From: Neurospora intermedia
Taxonomy: Eukaryota > Ascomycota > Sordariomycetes > Sordariales > Sordariaceae
Length of the DNA stretch: 64,000 nucleotides
Direction: 5' to 3'
Assembly: GCA_037102815.1 (NCBI GenBank)
Contig: BTPP01000002.1
Location: forward strand, 5,580,001 to 5,644,000
A program made the translations under genes and the position numbers. The notes under the pieces were generated by a model. The model made no database searches. It worked only from the letters and a program-made list of their open reading frames with translations, and was not told the origin of the DNA. Shown in pieces: positions 45,639 to 55,501 of this stretch. Within the stretch, counting starts at the first letter, position 1, and every line of letters starts with the position of its first letter.

Positions 45639-47237
45639 ATGTTCGCCGTCAAAGGCCTCAAAGTCTCCACTGACAAGCTCAAGGTCGAGACCGAGCATGG
45701 CTCCGTCCTGGCGACCCAGCCCCCCCGCACCGTCGCCGCCGGCGAAGAAGGCGCTTCCGCTCCCAAGAACAAGAACAAGAAGCGCAAGAGAGCCGGCCGG
45801 TCCAACAACACGGATGTGAACCTCGAAAACGTCGCCGACCTTTGGGAAAAGGTAATCGAGGGCGGCGACGCCAAGGCCAAGAAGGCCAAAGAAGATGCGA
45901 AGAAGGAAGCCCACAAGGCCAAGAAGCAAAAGACGGAGGAGGGTACCACTACCGCTAAGACCACCACCACCACCACCGCTGCTCCCCAGCAAGCCACGGA
46001 CAAGAAGAAGAACAAGAAGAACAAGAACAAGCAAGAGTCCAAGCCCGCCGCCGCCGCCGCCGAAAAGAAGCAAGATGCCACCACCACTACTACCACCACC
46101 GAATCGAAACCCTCTGCTCCCGCCCCCGCAGCACCCAAACTCACCCCCCTCCAAGCCGCCATGCGCGAAAAGCTCATCAGCGCTCGCTTCCGCCACCTCA
46201 ACGAAACCCTCTACACCCGTCCCTCTCGCGACGCCTTCTCCCTCTTCTCCGACTCTCCCGAGATGTTCACCGAGTACCACGAAGGTTTCCGTCGGCAAGT
46301 CGACGTATGGCCCGAGAACCCTGTGGACGGGTACATTTCCGCCATCAAGACGCGCGGAAAACTTCGCAACGCTCCCCGCACCCGCCCCGGCGACGGCACT
46401 TCAGACGGGACCAAGTACCCCCTACCGCGCGACCGGAACGGACTGTGCACCATTGCCGACTTGGGCTGCGGCGACGCGAAGCTTGCGCAGGCTTTGGTTC
46501 CCTTGAAACGCAAATTGGGCATCGAAGTGAAGAGCTACGATTTGCAAGATGGCGGGAAACCCGAGCTCATCACGCGGGCGGATATTGCCAACTTGCCTTT
46601 GAAAGACGGCAGTGTGGACGTGGTCATCTTTTGCTTGGCGCTCATGGGCACGAACTGGATCGATTTCGTCGAGGAGGCGTACAGGGTGTTAAGATGGAAG
46701 GGCGAGCTGTGGGTGGCCGAGATCAAGTCGCGGTTTGTGGACCCGACACGGAAAAAGGGCAGCGGGCCCGGTAACGTGGTCAGCCACAGCGTGGGCAATC
46801 GCAGAAAGGCCGGTGCTGCTGCCGCCAATAACGGACCCGTTGTTGGAAAGAAGGACAAGGCCAAGATGAAGGAGGAGGAAGAGGCCGAGGAGGAGCAGCA
46901 GTTGGCTGTCCATGTGGATGGTGTGGAGCTCCGGCAGCAGGAGACGGATGTCTCTGCTTTTGTGGAGGCGCTGCGGAAGAGAGGATTCCTCCTGCAGAGG
47001 GAGTATGGCCAGAAGGCGGTGGACATGGATAACAAGATGTTTGTCAAGATGCACTTTGTCAAGGCGATGCCGGCCATCAAGGGAAAGTGTGCGGACCTGA
47101 AGAAGGAGGCGCTCAAGACGACGCAGACGGATGCCAAGGGGCGGCCTATCAAGACACCCAAGTTCATCGATGCCGACGAGGAGGACTCATTCAACGAGAA
47201 CGCTCTTCTGAAGCCTTGTGTGTACAAGATCAGGTAG
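45639..47237 (+). CDS. rrp8: 25S rRNA (adenine-N1)-methyltransferase RRP8
   Basis: Single exon of 532 aa. Yeast Rrp8 makes m1A645 in 25S rRNA in the nucleolus and aids early pre-rRNA cleavage. The N-terminal ~165 residues are Lys/Glu/Ala/Thr-rich with basic KKRKRAGR-type nucleolar signals and repeat-encoded Thr, Ala and Lys runs. The conserved part begins LTPLQAAMREKLISARFRHLNE, followed by FTEYHEGFRRQVDVWPENPVDGYI. The SAM site is IADLGCGDAKLAQAL (about residue 271), with CLALMGTNWIDFVEEAYRVLRWKGELWVAEIKSRF downstream. A ~70-residue low-complexity insert (KKDKAKMKEEEEAEEEQQ) splits the C-terminal part before FVEALRKRGFLLQ. The ATG at 45639 is the first in frame. Converges on DDI1. Confidence 0.95.
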   Translation: MFAVKGLKVSTDKLKVETEHGSVLATQPPRTVAAGEEGASAPKNKNKKRKRAGRSNNTDVNLENVADLWEKVIEGGDAKAKKAKEDAKKEAHKAKKQKTEEGTTTAKTTTTTTAAPQQATDKKKNKKNKNKQESKPAAAAAEKKQDATTTTTTTESKPSAPAPAAPKLTPLQAAMREKLISARFRHLNETLYTRPSRDAFSLFSDSPEMFTEYHEGFRRQVDVWPENPVDGYISAIKTRGKLRNAPRTRPGDGTSDGTKYPLPRDRNGLCTIADLGCGDAKLAQALVPLKRKLGIEVKSYDLQDGGKPELITRADIANLPLKDGSVDVVIFCLALMGTNWIDFVEEAYRVLRWKGELWVAEIKSRFVDPTRKKGSGPGNVVSHSVGNRRKAGAAAANNGPVVGKKDKAKMKEEEEAEEEQQLAVHVDGVELRQQETDVSAFVEALRKRGFLLQREYGQKAVDMDNKMFVKMHFVKAMPAIKGKCADLKKEALKTTQTDAKGRPIKTPKFIDADEEDSFNENALLKPCVYKIR

Positions 47238-47684
47238 ACGAAGGGGGGGTGTGTGTGTGATTCAGTACGAATAGTTACAGTAGTTAATGGAAAGGCCCAA
47301 GAGCTATCTTCTCTTTATGCACAACATCATCTTGACATTGCTATGTAAGCTTGGTACTATGTCCTATGTAGCCGTATGCTACAAACTTTGTCGATCCATG
47401 GTCCTTATCTTTTACTTTTACAAGTCCCATCGTAATTACAGCTTGTTCTGAACGGGTCCGAATAAACTGGTAAAGCAGCGAAACGTGGTCTAGGAACGCT
47501 TCAAAGGTTGTGGAGATCTTTTGCTTGATTGCCCATGTCATCATAACCTTGAAACCATCTCTTTACTTTCCATTCGACTCATAACGTCCGAATGTTATGG
47601 ATTTGCGCCGTTTCCATCTTATCCACTAAAAGCAAATGTATGCTCTCTATGTTCATGCCAACAACTCCCAACTTCCTTAATTTA
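47238..47684. other. Convergent intergenic region
   Basis: 447 bp between the 3' ends of RRP8 (+) and DDI1 (-). No feature beyond presumed 3' UTRs. Confidence 0.6.
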
Positions 47685-49154
47685 TTAGAACCCCTCAAAG
47701 ATCAAACTGGCCGCATATTCAACGTTCCCGTCCGTCGCCTCCAAAGCCCGAATCGCCTTTTGCTCATCAGCGCCGAGTGCTACAAGCTGCTCAATATGCT
47801 CCCGGGGAAAAGACCGGGCCTGAGGTGCTCGAGGTGTAGAAGCGGAAGCGGAAGCGGGGGCGGGAGCGGGGGCAGAGGGACCCGGCTGTGCAGCAGTAGA
47901 CGGACCAGCCTGACCCTGGCGATGCTGTGCAGTACCAGGTCCCGAAACCGCACCGGTACGCTGGCCGATGGTCGTACCGCCGGGACCCTCAATCGTAGGC
48001 TCATCCTGAAGCGCCTCCTCCGTCGCCTTCGGTATGTCTGCTTCACCCAAAAAGGGAATCTCCTCGCCCTGGATGACGAGTGCGTTCTTGGCCAGGTCAA
48101 TGCAAGCCTGATAACGCTTCAACATGTCCAAGCCAAGAAGCATATCCACATTCTTGCCCTCCATGACAGTAAAGCTGCATGGCAGGAAGAGCGAGCCGAT
48201 CTTGACAGGAGCCGTGTGCACACGACCGATGATCTTGGCAGTTCCAACGCCCTTGGCGATACCACCGTATCGCTTGTCGACCAGGCGCATGATACCACAC
48301 GCCTCGGCAATGTCGGGACTCATGATTGTTGCTTGAGCTCCGGAATCCACGAGGGCCTTGACCTTAGCCCCGTTTACCTCAACATCCAGATACAGCATGT
48401 GTACGGTACCAAATACTGCAAACAACAACAACTGAAGTTAGCGGCAGCTTCCCGACCACAACAGGGTAACCCTCCGGCTCTATGCTTTCACTTACCCTCA
48501 GGATTATGCTCCATAGCAGTCTGCAGGTTCTCGGTAACCCGCTCCTGGCGAATGATCTCCTCGATCCTCGCCTGCGCCTCCGGATTGAACGGATCCTCGT
48601 TCAACTGCTGGATTATCCGATGACGCTCCGCCCTTTCCCTTTGTTCCCTGTCGTACCTCTCCCGGAAGAGCTGCGCCCACCGTTGGGGGTCATTGATAGC
48701 GGCCGCCAAGTCGGGGGCTGTCCTCTCCACCTCAGCCCGCAGAGCCGGATTCGCCAGGAACTGCAGGCGCAAAAACTCGGGATCTTGTTGAGGGGGCGCC
48801 GCTGGCCTTCCTTGCTGTGATTCGGGAACCGCCGTGGCCCGTTGTGTTTCGCGGACGTGGAGGGCCAGCATGTCGCCGTCGGTGACGTTGAGCTGGGTCA
48901 GGGTCTTGGTGTTGTCGGTGATCAGGTTGCCGTTGTGGTAGAGATGTTGTGTGCTGGGGTGGTGGCTGGTTTCGGCCTGGATCGAGTTGCGCAGCGTTTC
49001 AAGCGTCATGTCGGGAAAGACTTGGAGGGAGAGGAAGTCTTGGTCGTCTCCCGTCGTGTCCTGGATGGCGATGGTTATTTGCCTGTCAGAGACTCAAGTT
49101 AGCGACTATGGGAGTGACGACTTCAGTTCGTTGTCTCTTGTCATCAGCTTACAT
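47685..49154 (-). CDS. ddi1: DNA damage-inducible protein 1 (DDI1), ubiquitin shuttle with aspartic protease fold
   Basis: Coding exons 49154-49153 (AT only), 49082-48496 and 48415-47685 encode 439 aa. The start codon is split by a 70-nt intron: AT before GTAAGC, and G after a GACAG acceptor. The product then begins [23 protein letters not shown], the expected UBL domain (residues 1-75). A helical domain follows (about 130-190), then the retropepsin-like domain with catalytic Asp220 in [13 protein letters not shown] and [18 protein letters not shown] Pro/Ala/Ser linker precedes a C-terminal UBA domain ([41 protein letters not shown]). Ddi1 binds ubiquitinated clients and the proteasome. This is an ordinary host gene; the protease fold is intrinsic to the family. 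Confidence 0.94.
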
Positions 49155-52100
49155 GGTGACGTCGTTCGTCCTAGGCAGGACAGCAAGAGCGCGGTAAGTA
49201 GATGTTGAAGAGAGATGGCGTCACCGGCCAAACCTAGAAGAGTGCCTGGAGACACCAAAGACTCTCTGGATGGTGAGGAGGGGGGAAGAGAAAGTGTAAA
49301 CGAGAAAGAAGCGGAATTCTAAAGCTGTTTACAAACGGAAAAAAGGCAAGAAGGCTGAGTAATTGTACAGTTTAAGATTCCAGAAGTGAAGGGAGGCGGC
49401 CGGGCGGGTGGCAGTTATTGAGGGGCTCTGGGGCAGGCAGGCACGCGGGCGATCCAGTGGGTCCGGGGCAAGCCGTCCGCAGCTTTCTGGACTGTTTATG
49501 CAAGGATCCTGGACTGTTGGTTGCAATTGACACACTCCAGTTCGTGTTACAGCTACCACTGTAACCTGAAAATAGCAGTTGACCGCGCCCTATACACTAC
49601 AGGTCCAGAATCAACAGGTACTTACCTACTAACTAAGATAGAGAGGTAGCTGCAATCGGACTGTCCAGTTATGTAGTAGCTCCATGGATGACAAGTGAAA
49701 TGGAAGCTGCCCGTTGGTGGAGCTAAAACTGGACGGTACTTGTAAGGCCTACGTTGGCCGGGCCCGGTGAAAGTGGAAGCATCGCGATCATGTATGTAAA
49801 CAAATCCACTTTCGATCGGGAGGACATGATAACGTCTTGCTTCTTCGTATTTGTTTTCCTCGACAACTTCAAAAAAGAATCTCCGTACTCCGCTTGACTT
49901 GGGGAACTGAAGCCAACTGTCATGTGTTTTCTCTTTTAGGAACCGGGCATTTTTGAGTGACTTGTCTTCTTCCAGCATGCCAGCCTCTCCGCTTCCGGTA
50001 GTGGATGCTCGCGAATCTGCCGAAACGGCGTGAGGCTCAATTCGGAAGTTCCCACAGGAGAGTGGTTCCCTTATAACAGGTTCCTGGAGCTAAAACGGGA
50101 CATTCAAACCTTGATCGTCTTGTAAGTGCTATCTATGCACGCTACGACACAGTGGTTTCTGCTTGTGATCCAATTTGGAACTGTTACGCTGTACCTGGCT
50201 TTTTTTGTTTTGGTTTCCAGGAATTGCGCAATGTCCATGGAAGCTGTCAGAAGTGCGTGGAGATTCCTCTGTTGAGGTGACGGGAATTATAGGATAGAAT
50301 AAGCAACTATGGATATACCGCATGCAAGCCTCTGGAGCTTTGTATTGTACCGTTTGACCTTGTGCTATTTAAAGTTGCCAGGTGAGCATTTTTTGGTACT
50401 TGTTTGTAGTTCACGGACAAGCTCCCAAGTTGCATGGTTTCGTTGAAGAAGTTTTCATCTTATTACTTGCGGCAGTTGAAGTCAAAGTCTGTATCAAGCT
50501 GACTTCTAAGCTCTAAACAAGCTACCTAGGCAAAGTCCACCGGCCCTCCTCCGAGCTCCGATGTATACCTACCTTGAAACTAGAGGTATCCCGACACCCT
50601 GCCCCGATGACTCGCACACAAAGGCTTTTCCCACCCGTCCAGCCCGATCTGCCCTTCAGTCCACTTCGGTATCTGACAGCGTTCCGGGGCCGCCACGGCT
50701 TGTCAAGTGTCAAAAAGCCCATGTTCATGCAGGTTGACCCGTTTTGAGATGTCGTGCGCCAAAGCCGGTGTGAAGTCCAGTCCAGACTCCGGCTTACCTA
50801 CTTCCTTAAGCCGAATGTACATACCAATTCATCGGAACTTTCATTGGGGCTATTGGATGTTCCGTTTGAGAACAGGTAGGTACATACATAGGTAGGTCAG
50901 GTGGTGACGGAGGGGACGAGAAACATCACCTACCTATCCCTCAAGTAGTACTACGTAGTGATTGCGGCGTGTTGGGCGTCGTCCGGCGTCGTGATATCGG
51001 GGCTTAGCGTACAAGTTAAAGTGTGTGTTCGGCACGGCAGATGATGGCAGCAGCAAACATCAATGGAATGTGTCATGTCGGTCTTCCATGTGATGGTGGT
51101 GATGATCTGATATGCCTGCCCCCCGCTAGGTGCTGAACATGAAAGCAATAAACCTATCTGTCTCTAGAGTCTCATGTTTGTGCTTCAGAAAACTATCTTC
51201 CTTCCTGGTTTGCATGGTCCGCCGAACCTTTCGCAAATAGTCTGGCCGAAAAAAAGCCCTGTCGTTCAAGTCTTGAAGTGAGTATTTGAGTAAATGAAAT
51301 GGTGGAAGAAGGTTCGTTGAAGAATTGAATTTCTCAATCCATCCGTAGAGGTTCGCGGGTCCCCGTCTCCCTCCCTTATCGCCACATCTTGCCCCGCTTC
51401 GAGCCTCCTTATCGTGATGGAGATTCAGTGTCGTGTGCACTAAAATGTTGGAGTGCAGTCTTGACATTTTCCCCCACCTCCCTCCGCTGACCGTGCCTGC
51501 CTGCTCGTCCGTGCCGGTGTCACCCAGCTCATCGGTTGTATTGCAACTTGGACTTCATTTCCACAATGAAGGTTCTCTTGAGATGATGAGGTGAAATCAT
51601 CCCGATGGGGCTCAATTCGCCTTTAATTCATATTCAAAACATGATTAGATCTTGAATAGTTCAGTTTGTGTGTGCAATGACTTGTCGGTGACGTCAATCC
51701 ATTAGACTATTGGGTACGAAGTGGGTCTTGAGAAGTTCAGTCCATCAGCGACAAGAAGGGAAGTCCTGGAAAATGAATCAATTGACGATGTAACATGCCC
51801 ACAGCCAGCCGAGAAAGAGGGAAAAAGCTTGGAGGTGATGTCTTTTTTTGGGACCTTGGGAGCTTGGACAGGAGCTCGGCTGAAACTGAGGTGGGGGCAG
51901 TCCGGCGTCAAAGCTCTTAGCTCTTTGCTTCTCCGGGGGAGTCATGGCGTCGGGGACTCGGGCGTGGTGTTGACAGAGGAGCTTTGGGAGCTTGCGAATT
52001 TGGTGGTGGTGGTGAGATGAAGTGCAAGATCTCACGATTAAGGAGATAGTGTACCGGAAGTGCCATTGACTTGGGGATTGCCAAAAATCATGCTTGCGTT

Positions 52101-52821
52101 TGTTTTTCTCTGTTCATGTGTTGTAGAAACTCAGGGGCAGCATGGCCATGTGAACAATGTTCAAGGGGTTCCGTTTCCCTAGACCGGGAGATGCACCCAG
52201 GGCTGTCATGTTATTGTTCTTGTCGATTTTATAGACGTACGTGGAGGTGCTCAAGTAACACCACGGCCAGGTCACAGATCTGACAATCGCGAACCCCTCA
52301 TGTCTTCCCGGGCGTGTACCTGTCAAAGAAAAGGTCACGCGCAAAGGTATTGATAGTCATTGGCCCTTCGCCCCAAGATTGGGAGCTTGGATCGTCGCGT
52401 AAAACACTTGACGATCCATCTTTCCTTGGGACTTCTGGACGTTTATGTACCTCCACAATTTGAGGGACGGGGGGCAAGTTGAAGGTCCATTCCCCTTTCA
52501 GTTGCTTGCACTCGTTGGTCACCTGGTCATAGAAGTCTAAAACCGGAATGCAAAAAGGGAAAAGATCGATCCATCCCATCATTTTCACATACCTGTTTTT
52601 ATTTTTTTCCAGAACCTTTCCCTTTCGATTGTGACTAGTGAGCAGCTTGAAGTTTTCGCTCTTCTTCCGCAAACGATAGCTTTCTTGTCCATTCATACCT
52701 GAAACTTTGCTTGGTTGAGCCCCTCCTCCTCAGGTTATTTGGTATCACCGAAGCTGGTAACCAGCCACCTCCAACATCGACTCTCTCGCACCCAACATCG
52801 GAGACTTGAGTCACGAGAAGC
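49155..52821. other. Long divergent intergenic region
   Basis: 3.67 kb between DDI1 (-) and the acetyltransferase gene (+), including both promoters. Two minus-strand open frames are notable but unproven: 50089-49622, preceded by TTTTAG/CTCCAG acceptor-like sites, and 52696-52298, which contains an internal GTATGT...TTTTAG intron-like stretch. Neither has a recognisable domain. Nothing else is seen. Confidence 0.45.
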
Positions 52822-53889
52822 ATGGCGACCACAGAGCGACAACCTCCATCGTCCGTCGAGGGATCCAGCCCCAACCGCCCGACAATGTTTCATCGGCTTT
52901 CAGACAACGCTATTGACGAGACTTCGGATGCCGACAGCGATTTCGTCAAGTTGCAGAAAACCATCAGCAAGGAGAGGCGGGAAGCTAGGGAGAGCCCCCA
53001 AGCTCGTTTGCAGCGAGCATGCCCCTTCACCTTTCACCCCAACATCCGACCCCTCAGCAAGTCTGACTACGAATCCTGTATTGCGCTGGAGAATGCGGCC
53101 TTTCCGGACCCGGCACACAGAGCTACACCAGAGAAGGCGAGTTCACCTTATGCCAATATGGGCAGTATGCGCCGGGCCGAACCTTTGACTAACAGCAACG
53201 ACCGCAGTTCGATTACCGACTCTCAACCTGTCCTGAGCTGAGCCTAGGTGTCTTTTGCACAGTGGTGCCAGAAAAAACCAAGAATTGGACAATCGAAACC
53301 TTGGATACTGCCAAGCCTGTAGAAACCGACCGTCCCAATGGCGCAAAGAGCGTACTGGTGGCACATATCGTGGCTACGCGCTGCACCGGAAACACCATCA
53401 CAGACAAGGATATGGACTATCCCAAAGACTGGCGAGCTCGTCACGGTCGGTCGGCAGACGTAGGACATCAAGAAACTGGGCGGACTGTTGCGCTGCACTC
53501 CATGGCCGTAGCTCCAAAGCTTCACGGATGTGGAATCGGCCAGATGATCATCAAGGCCTACCTGCAACAGATGAAGGACGCGCAAGTGGCGGATCGCGTG
53601 GCGCTGATATGTCAAGATGTGAGAACTAGGTGCTAACCCTTTGGCTTACCTTGAGGACGAGAGTTAACCAGGAATACAGTATCTTGTTACCTACTATGAG
53701 CGGCTTGGGTTCAAGTGTATTGGCAAGAGCCCTGTCGAGTTTGGAGGAGGTGGGTGGCATGATATGGTGAGTCGCACTTCCTGAGCATCCTCGGTTTCTT
53801 TTTCTGGTTGACGTTCCCGAAATTCACCGTTTCTGCAGGTCATCGACTTGGTGAATTATGAAGTGAAAGCCGTCAAAACTCCGTCCTAG
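52822..53889 (+). CDS. GNAT N-acetyltransferase, polyamine/arylalkylamine (Paa1/AANAT) type
   Basis: Four exons, 52822-53136, 53208-53618, 53680-53766 and 53839-53889, encode 287 aa. The substrate-side start IRPLSKSDYESCIALENAAFPDP and the block ATPEKFDYRLSTCPELSLGVF are typical of fungal AANAT/Paa1 proteins. The acetyl-CoA loop is ALHSMAVAPKLHGCGIGQMII, and the C-terminal part reads YLVTYYERLGFKCIGKSPVEFGGGGWHDM. Substrate (polyamines or arylalkylamines) is inferred from the family. Intron 1 has an AAG|GCGAGT donor, a GC-AG intron: no GT donor nearby keeps frame and joins TPEK to FDYRL. The other introns are GT-AG. The ~65 N-terminal residues are polar and poorly conserved. Converges on the OPRTase gene. 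Confidence 0.88.
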
Positions 53890-54192
53890 TGGGTATCATA
53901 TGGTATTTCAGAACGGCAACATTCCCGAAACCAACAAATTTCGGCGCGTCCCCAAACTTGTTGAATCAGATTAGACCTTCTGTGTGGGATCCCAAAGTCG
54001 GCGGAAAGATTGATTGGATGCGCAATCAGAACCTGACAATCCCTATCCTTCTTCTTCTTTTTTTCTTCTTCATCTTCTTCTTCTTGTAGAGTGTCAGCCA
54101 CAGGTTTGATGTTGTGGCTATGGTCAGAGGGTACTGGGCGAACAAACCTGTGATATACATGTTACTATTTTATCAGAATCCAACTCCAGCGT
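53890..54192. other. Convergent intergenic region
   Basis: 303 bp between the acetyltransferase (+) and OPRTase (-) stop codons. It contains a TTC-rich run at about 54050-54088. No gene. Confidence 0.6.
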
Positions 54193-54894
54193 TTAGTCGG
54201 TAGCCTTGTACTTGGCGCGGTATTCCTCCGTCTTCTTGACGTCCTCAGGGGAAGCAAGACCCCTCATGCCCTCAATGATGTCGTCCAGAGTAAGGATGGC
54301 AAAAATGGGAATGCCGTACTCCTTGCGAAGCTCGCCCATGGCACTGGGGCCGGGCTTGCTATCGTCACCATCAGCGGCAGGGAGCTTCTCCATGCGGTCA
54401 AGCGCAACGACAATGCCAGCAACAATGCCGCCCTCCTTCTCGATCTTGGCGATAGCCTCACGCTTAGCAGTGCCAGCAGTGATGACATCGTCAACGATGA
54501 GGATCCTCTTGCCCTTCAAAGGGGCGCCGACAATGTTGCCTCCCTCACCATGGTCCTTGGCCTCCTTGCGGTCGAAAGAGTAGCAGATCTTGCCGTAGGT
54601 CTCGGGGTCAAGCTGGGCAAGCTTGTCGGTGGCAGCGGTAGCGAGGGGAATGCCCTTGTAGGCGGGGCCGAAAACAATGTCAAAGTCCAATTGGCCGCTC
54701 TTGTGAGCCTCGATAATGCACTTGGCGTAGGCAGTAGAGATGGCCTGGAGAAGGTCGGCACGGTAGAAGTCGCCGGCGTTGAAGAAGTAGGGGGAAATGC
54801 GCTTGGACTTGAGCTCGAAGCTGCCGAACTTGAGGACGCCGCCGTCGATGGAGGCCTTGAGGAAGTCAGCCTTGTAAGGCGAGAGAGCGGCCAT
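54193..54894 (-). CDS. ura5: Orotate phosphoribosyltransferase
   Basis: Cytosolic enzyme converting orotate plus PRPP to orotidine 5'-phosphate, the fifth step of de novo pyrimidine synthesis. Single exon, 233 aa, the usual fungal length. It begins [21 protein letters not shown], with [21 protein letters not shown] for the orotate side, [13 protein letters not shown], and the PRPP-binding signature [14 protein letters not shown] (about residues 130-143). It ends [10 protein letters not shown]. The frame is open 258 bp further upstream, but that part lacks conservation, so the ATG at 54894 is the start. The symbol follows Sordaria/Podospora usage; in Neurospora genetics OPRTase is, as I recall, pyr-2. 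Confidence 0.96.
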   Translation of the reverse strand: MAALSPYKADFLKASIDGGVLKFGSFELKSKRISPYFFNAGDFYRADLLQAISTAYAKCIIEAHKSGQLDFDIVFGPAYKGIPLATAATDKLAQLDPETYGKICYSFDRKEAKDHGEGGNIVGAPLKGKRILIVDDVITAGTAKREAIAKIEKEGGIVAGIVVALDRMEKLPAADGDDSKPGPSAMGELRKEYGIPIFAILTLDDIIEGMRGLASPEDVKKTEEYRAKYKATD

Positions 54895-55501
54895 TGTGCT
54901 GGTAGTATTTGTAGGATTAATTGAGATTGAAGTTGAAAAATAAATTGACTTCAGAAGAACAACCTTGACGTCTGGCTGGCTGACAACTGAATAGCTGGAG
55001 GAACCTGGAGAAAATTGAGAAAATGGAGGGAGGGGCCGAAGGAAGGGTTCAGTTCCTGGCGGCGTCACACGCGGCAGTCTTTCAATCAGATGGTGGGTTA
55101 CGAGTGGGCCAATTCCAGGAGCCAGGCCCGCGAAAGCCCGGTCATCGGCCACCTACTTGGGCGCAGTGGGGTTCCTGGGAAAATGTAGGTGGGGTTAGAA
55201 AATCCTAAATTCCACACTAGCCGAATCCTTAAGCACCCCTTGGCAGCATGTCTTGGCAGCGCACACCAAAATCCACTCTGGCAGGATGGACTCTGCTGTT
55301 ATCTTATCGATTGGAGCAAGCCGCTGGAAAAATATTTCGATGTAGACTTTCCATTTGGCAGCGCAGCGCCTCCCCGTCGCCCTCCAACACCGCCCCCCCG
55401 CAGCCGGTCTCTTATCCTTCAGACCGTCCGTCCGACCTCATTGTCCTGCACTTCCAGTCCGAGATTTTCTCACCAGCAAGTGCTTGACATCTGTACCCAA
55501 A
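54895..55501. other. Divergent promoter region, OPRTase/NOG1
   Basis: 607 bp between two divergent housekeeping genes, holding both promoters and leaders. A long in-frame upstream extension of OPRTase in this region is judged non-coding. No other feature. Confidence 0.6.

Noticed and set aside
54895-55152. 86-residue N-terminal extension of orotate phosphoribosyltransferase
   Set aside because: The added part has no family similarity, while the protein from the ATG at 54894 has the standard fungal length and start.
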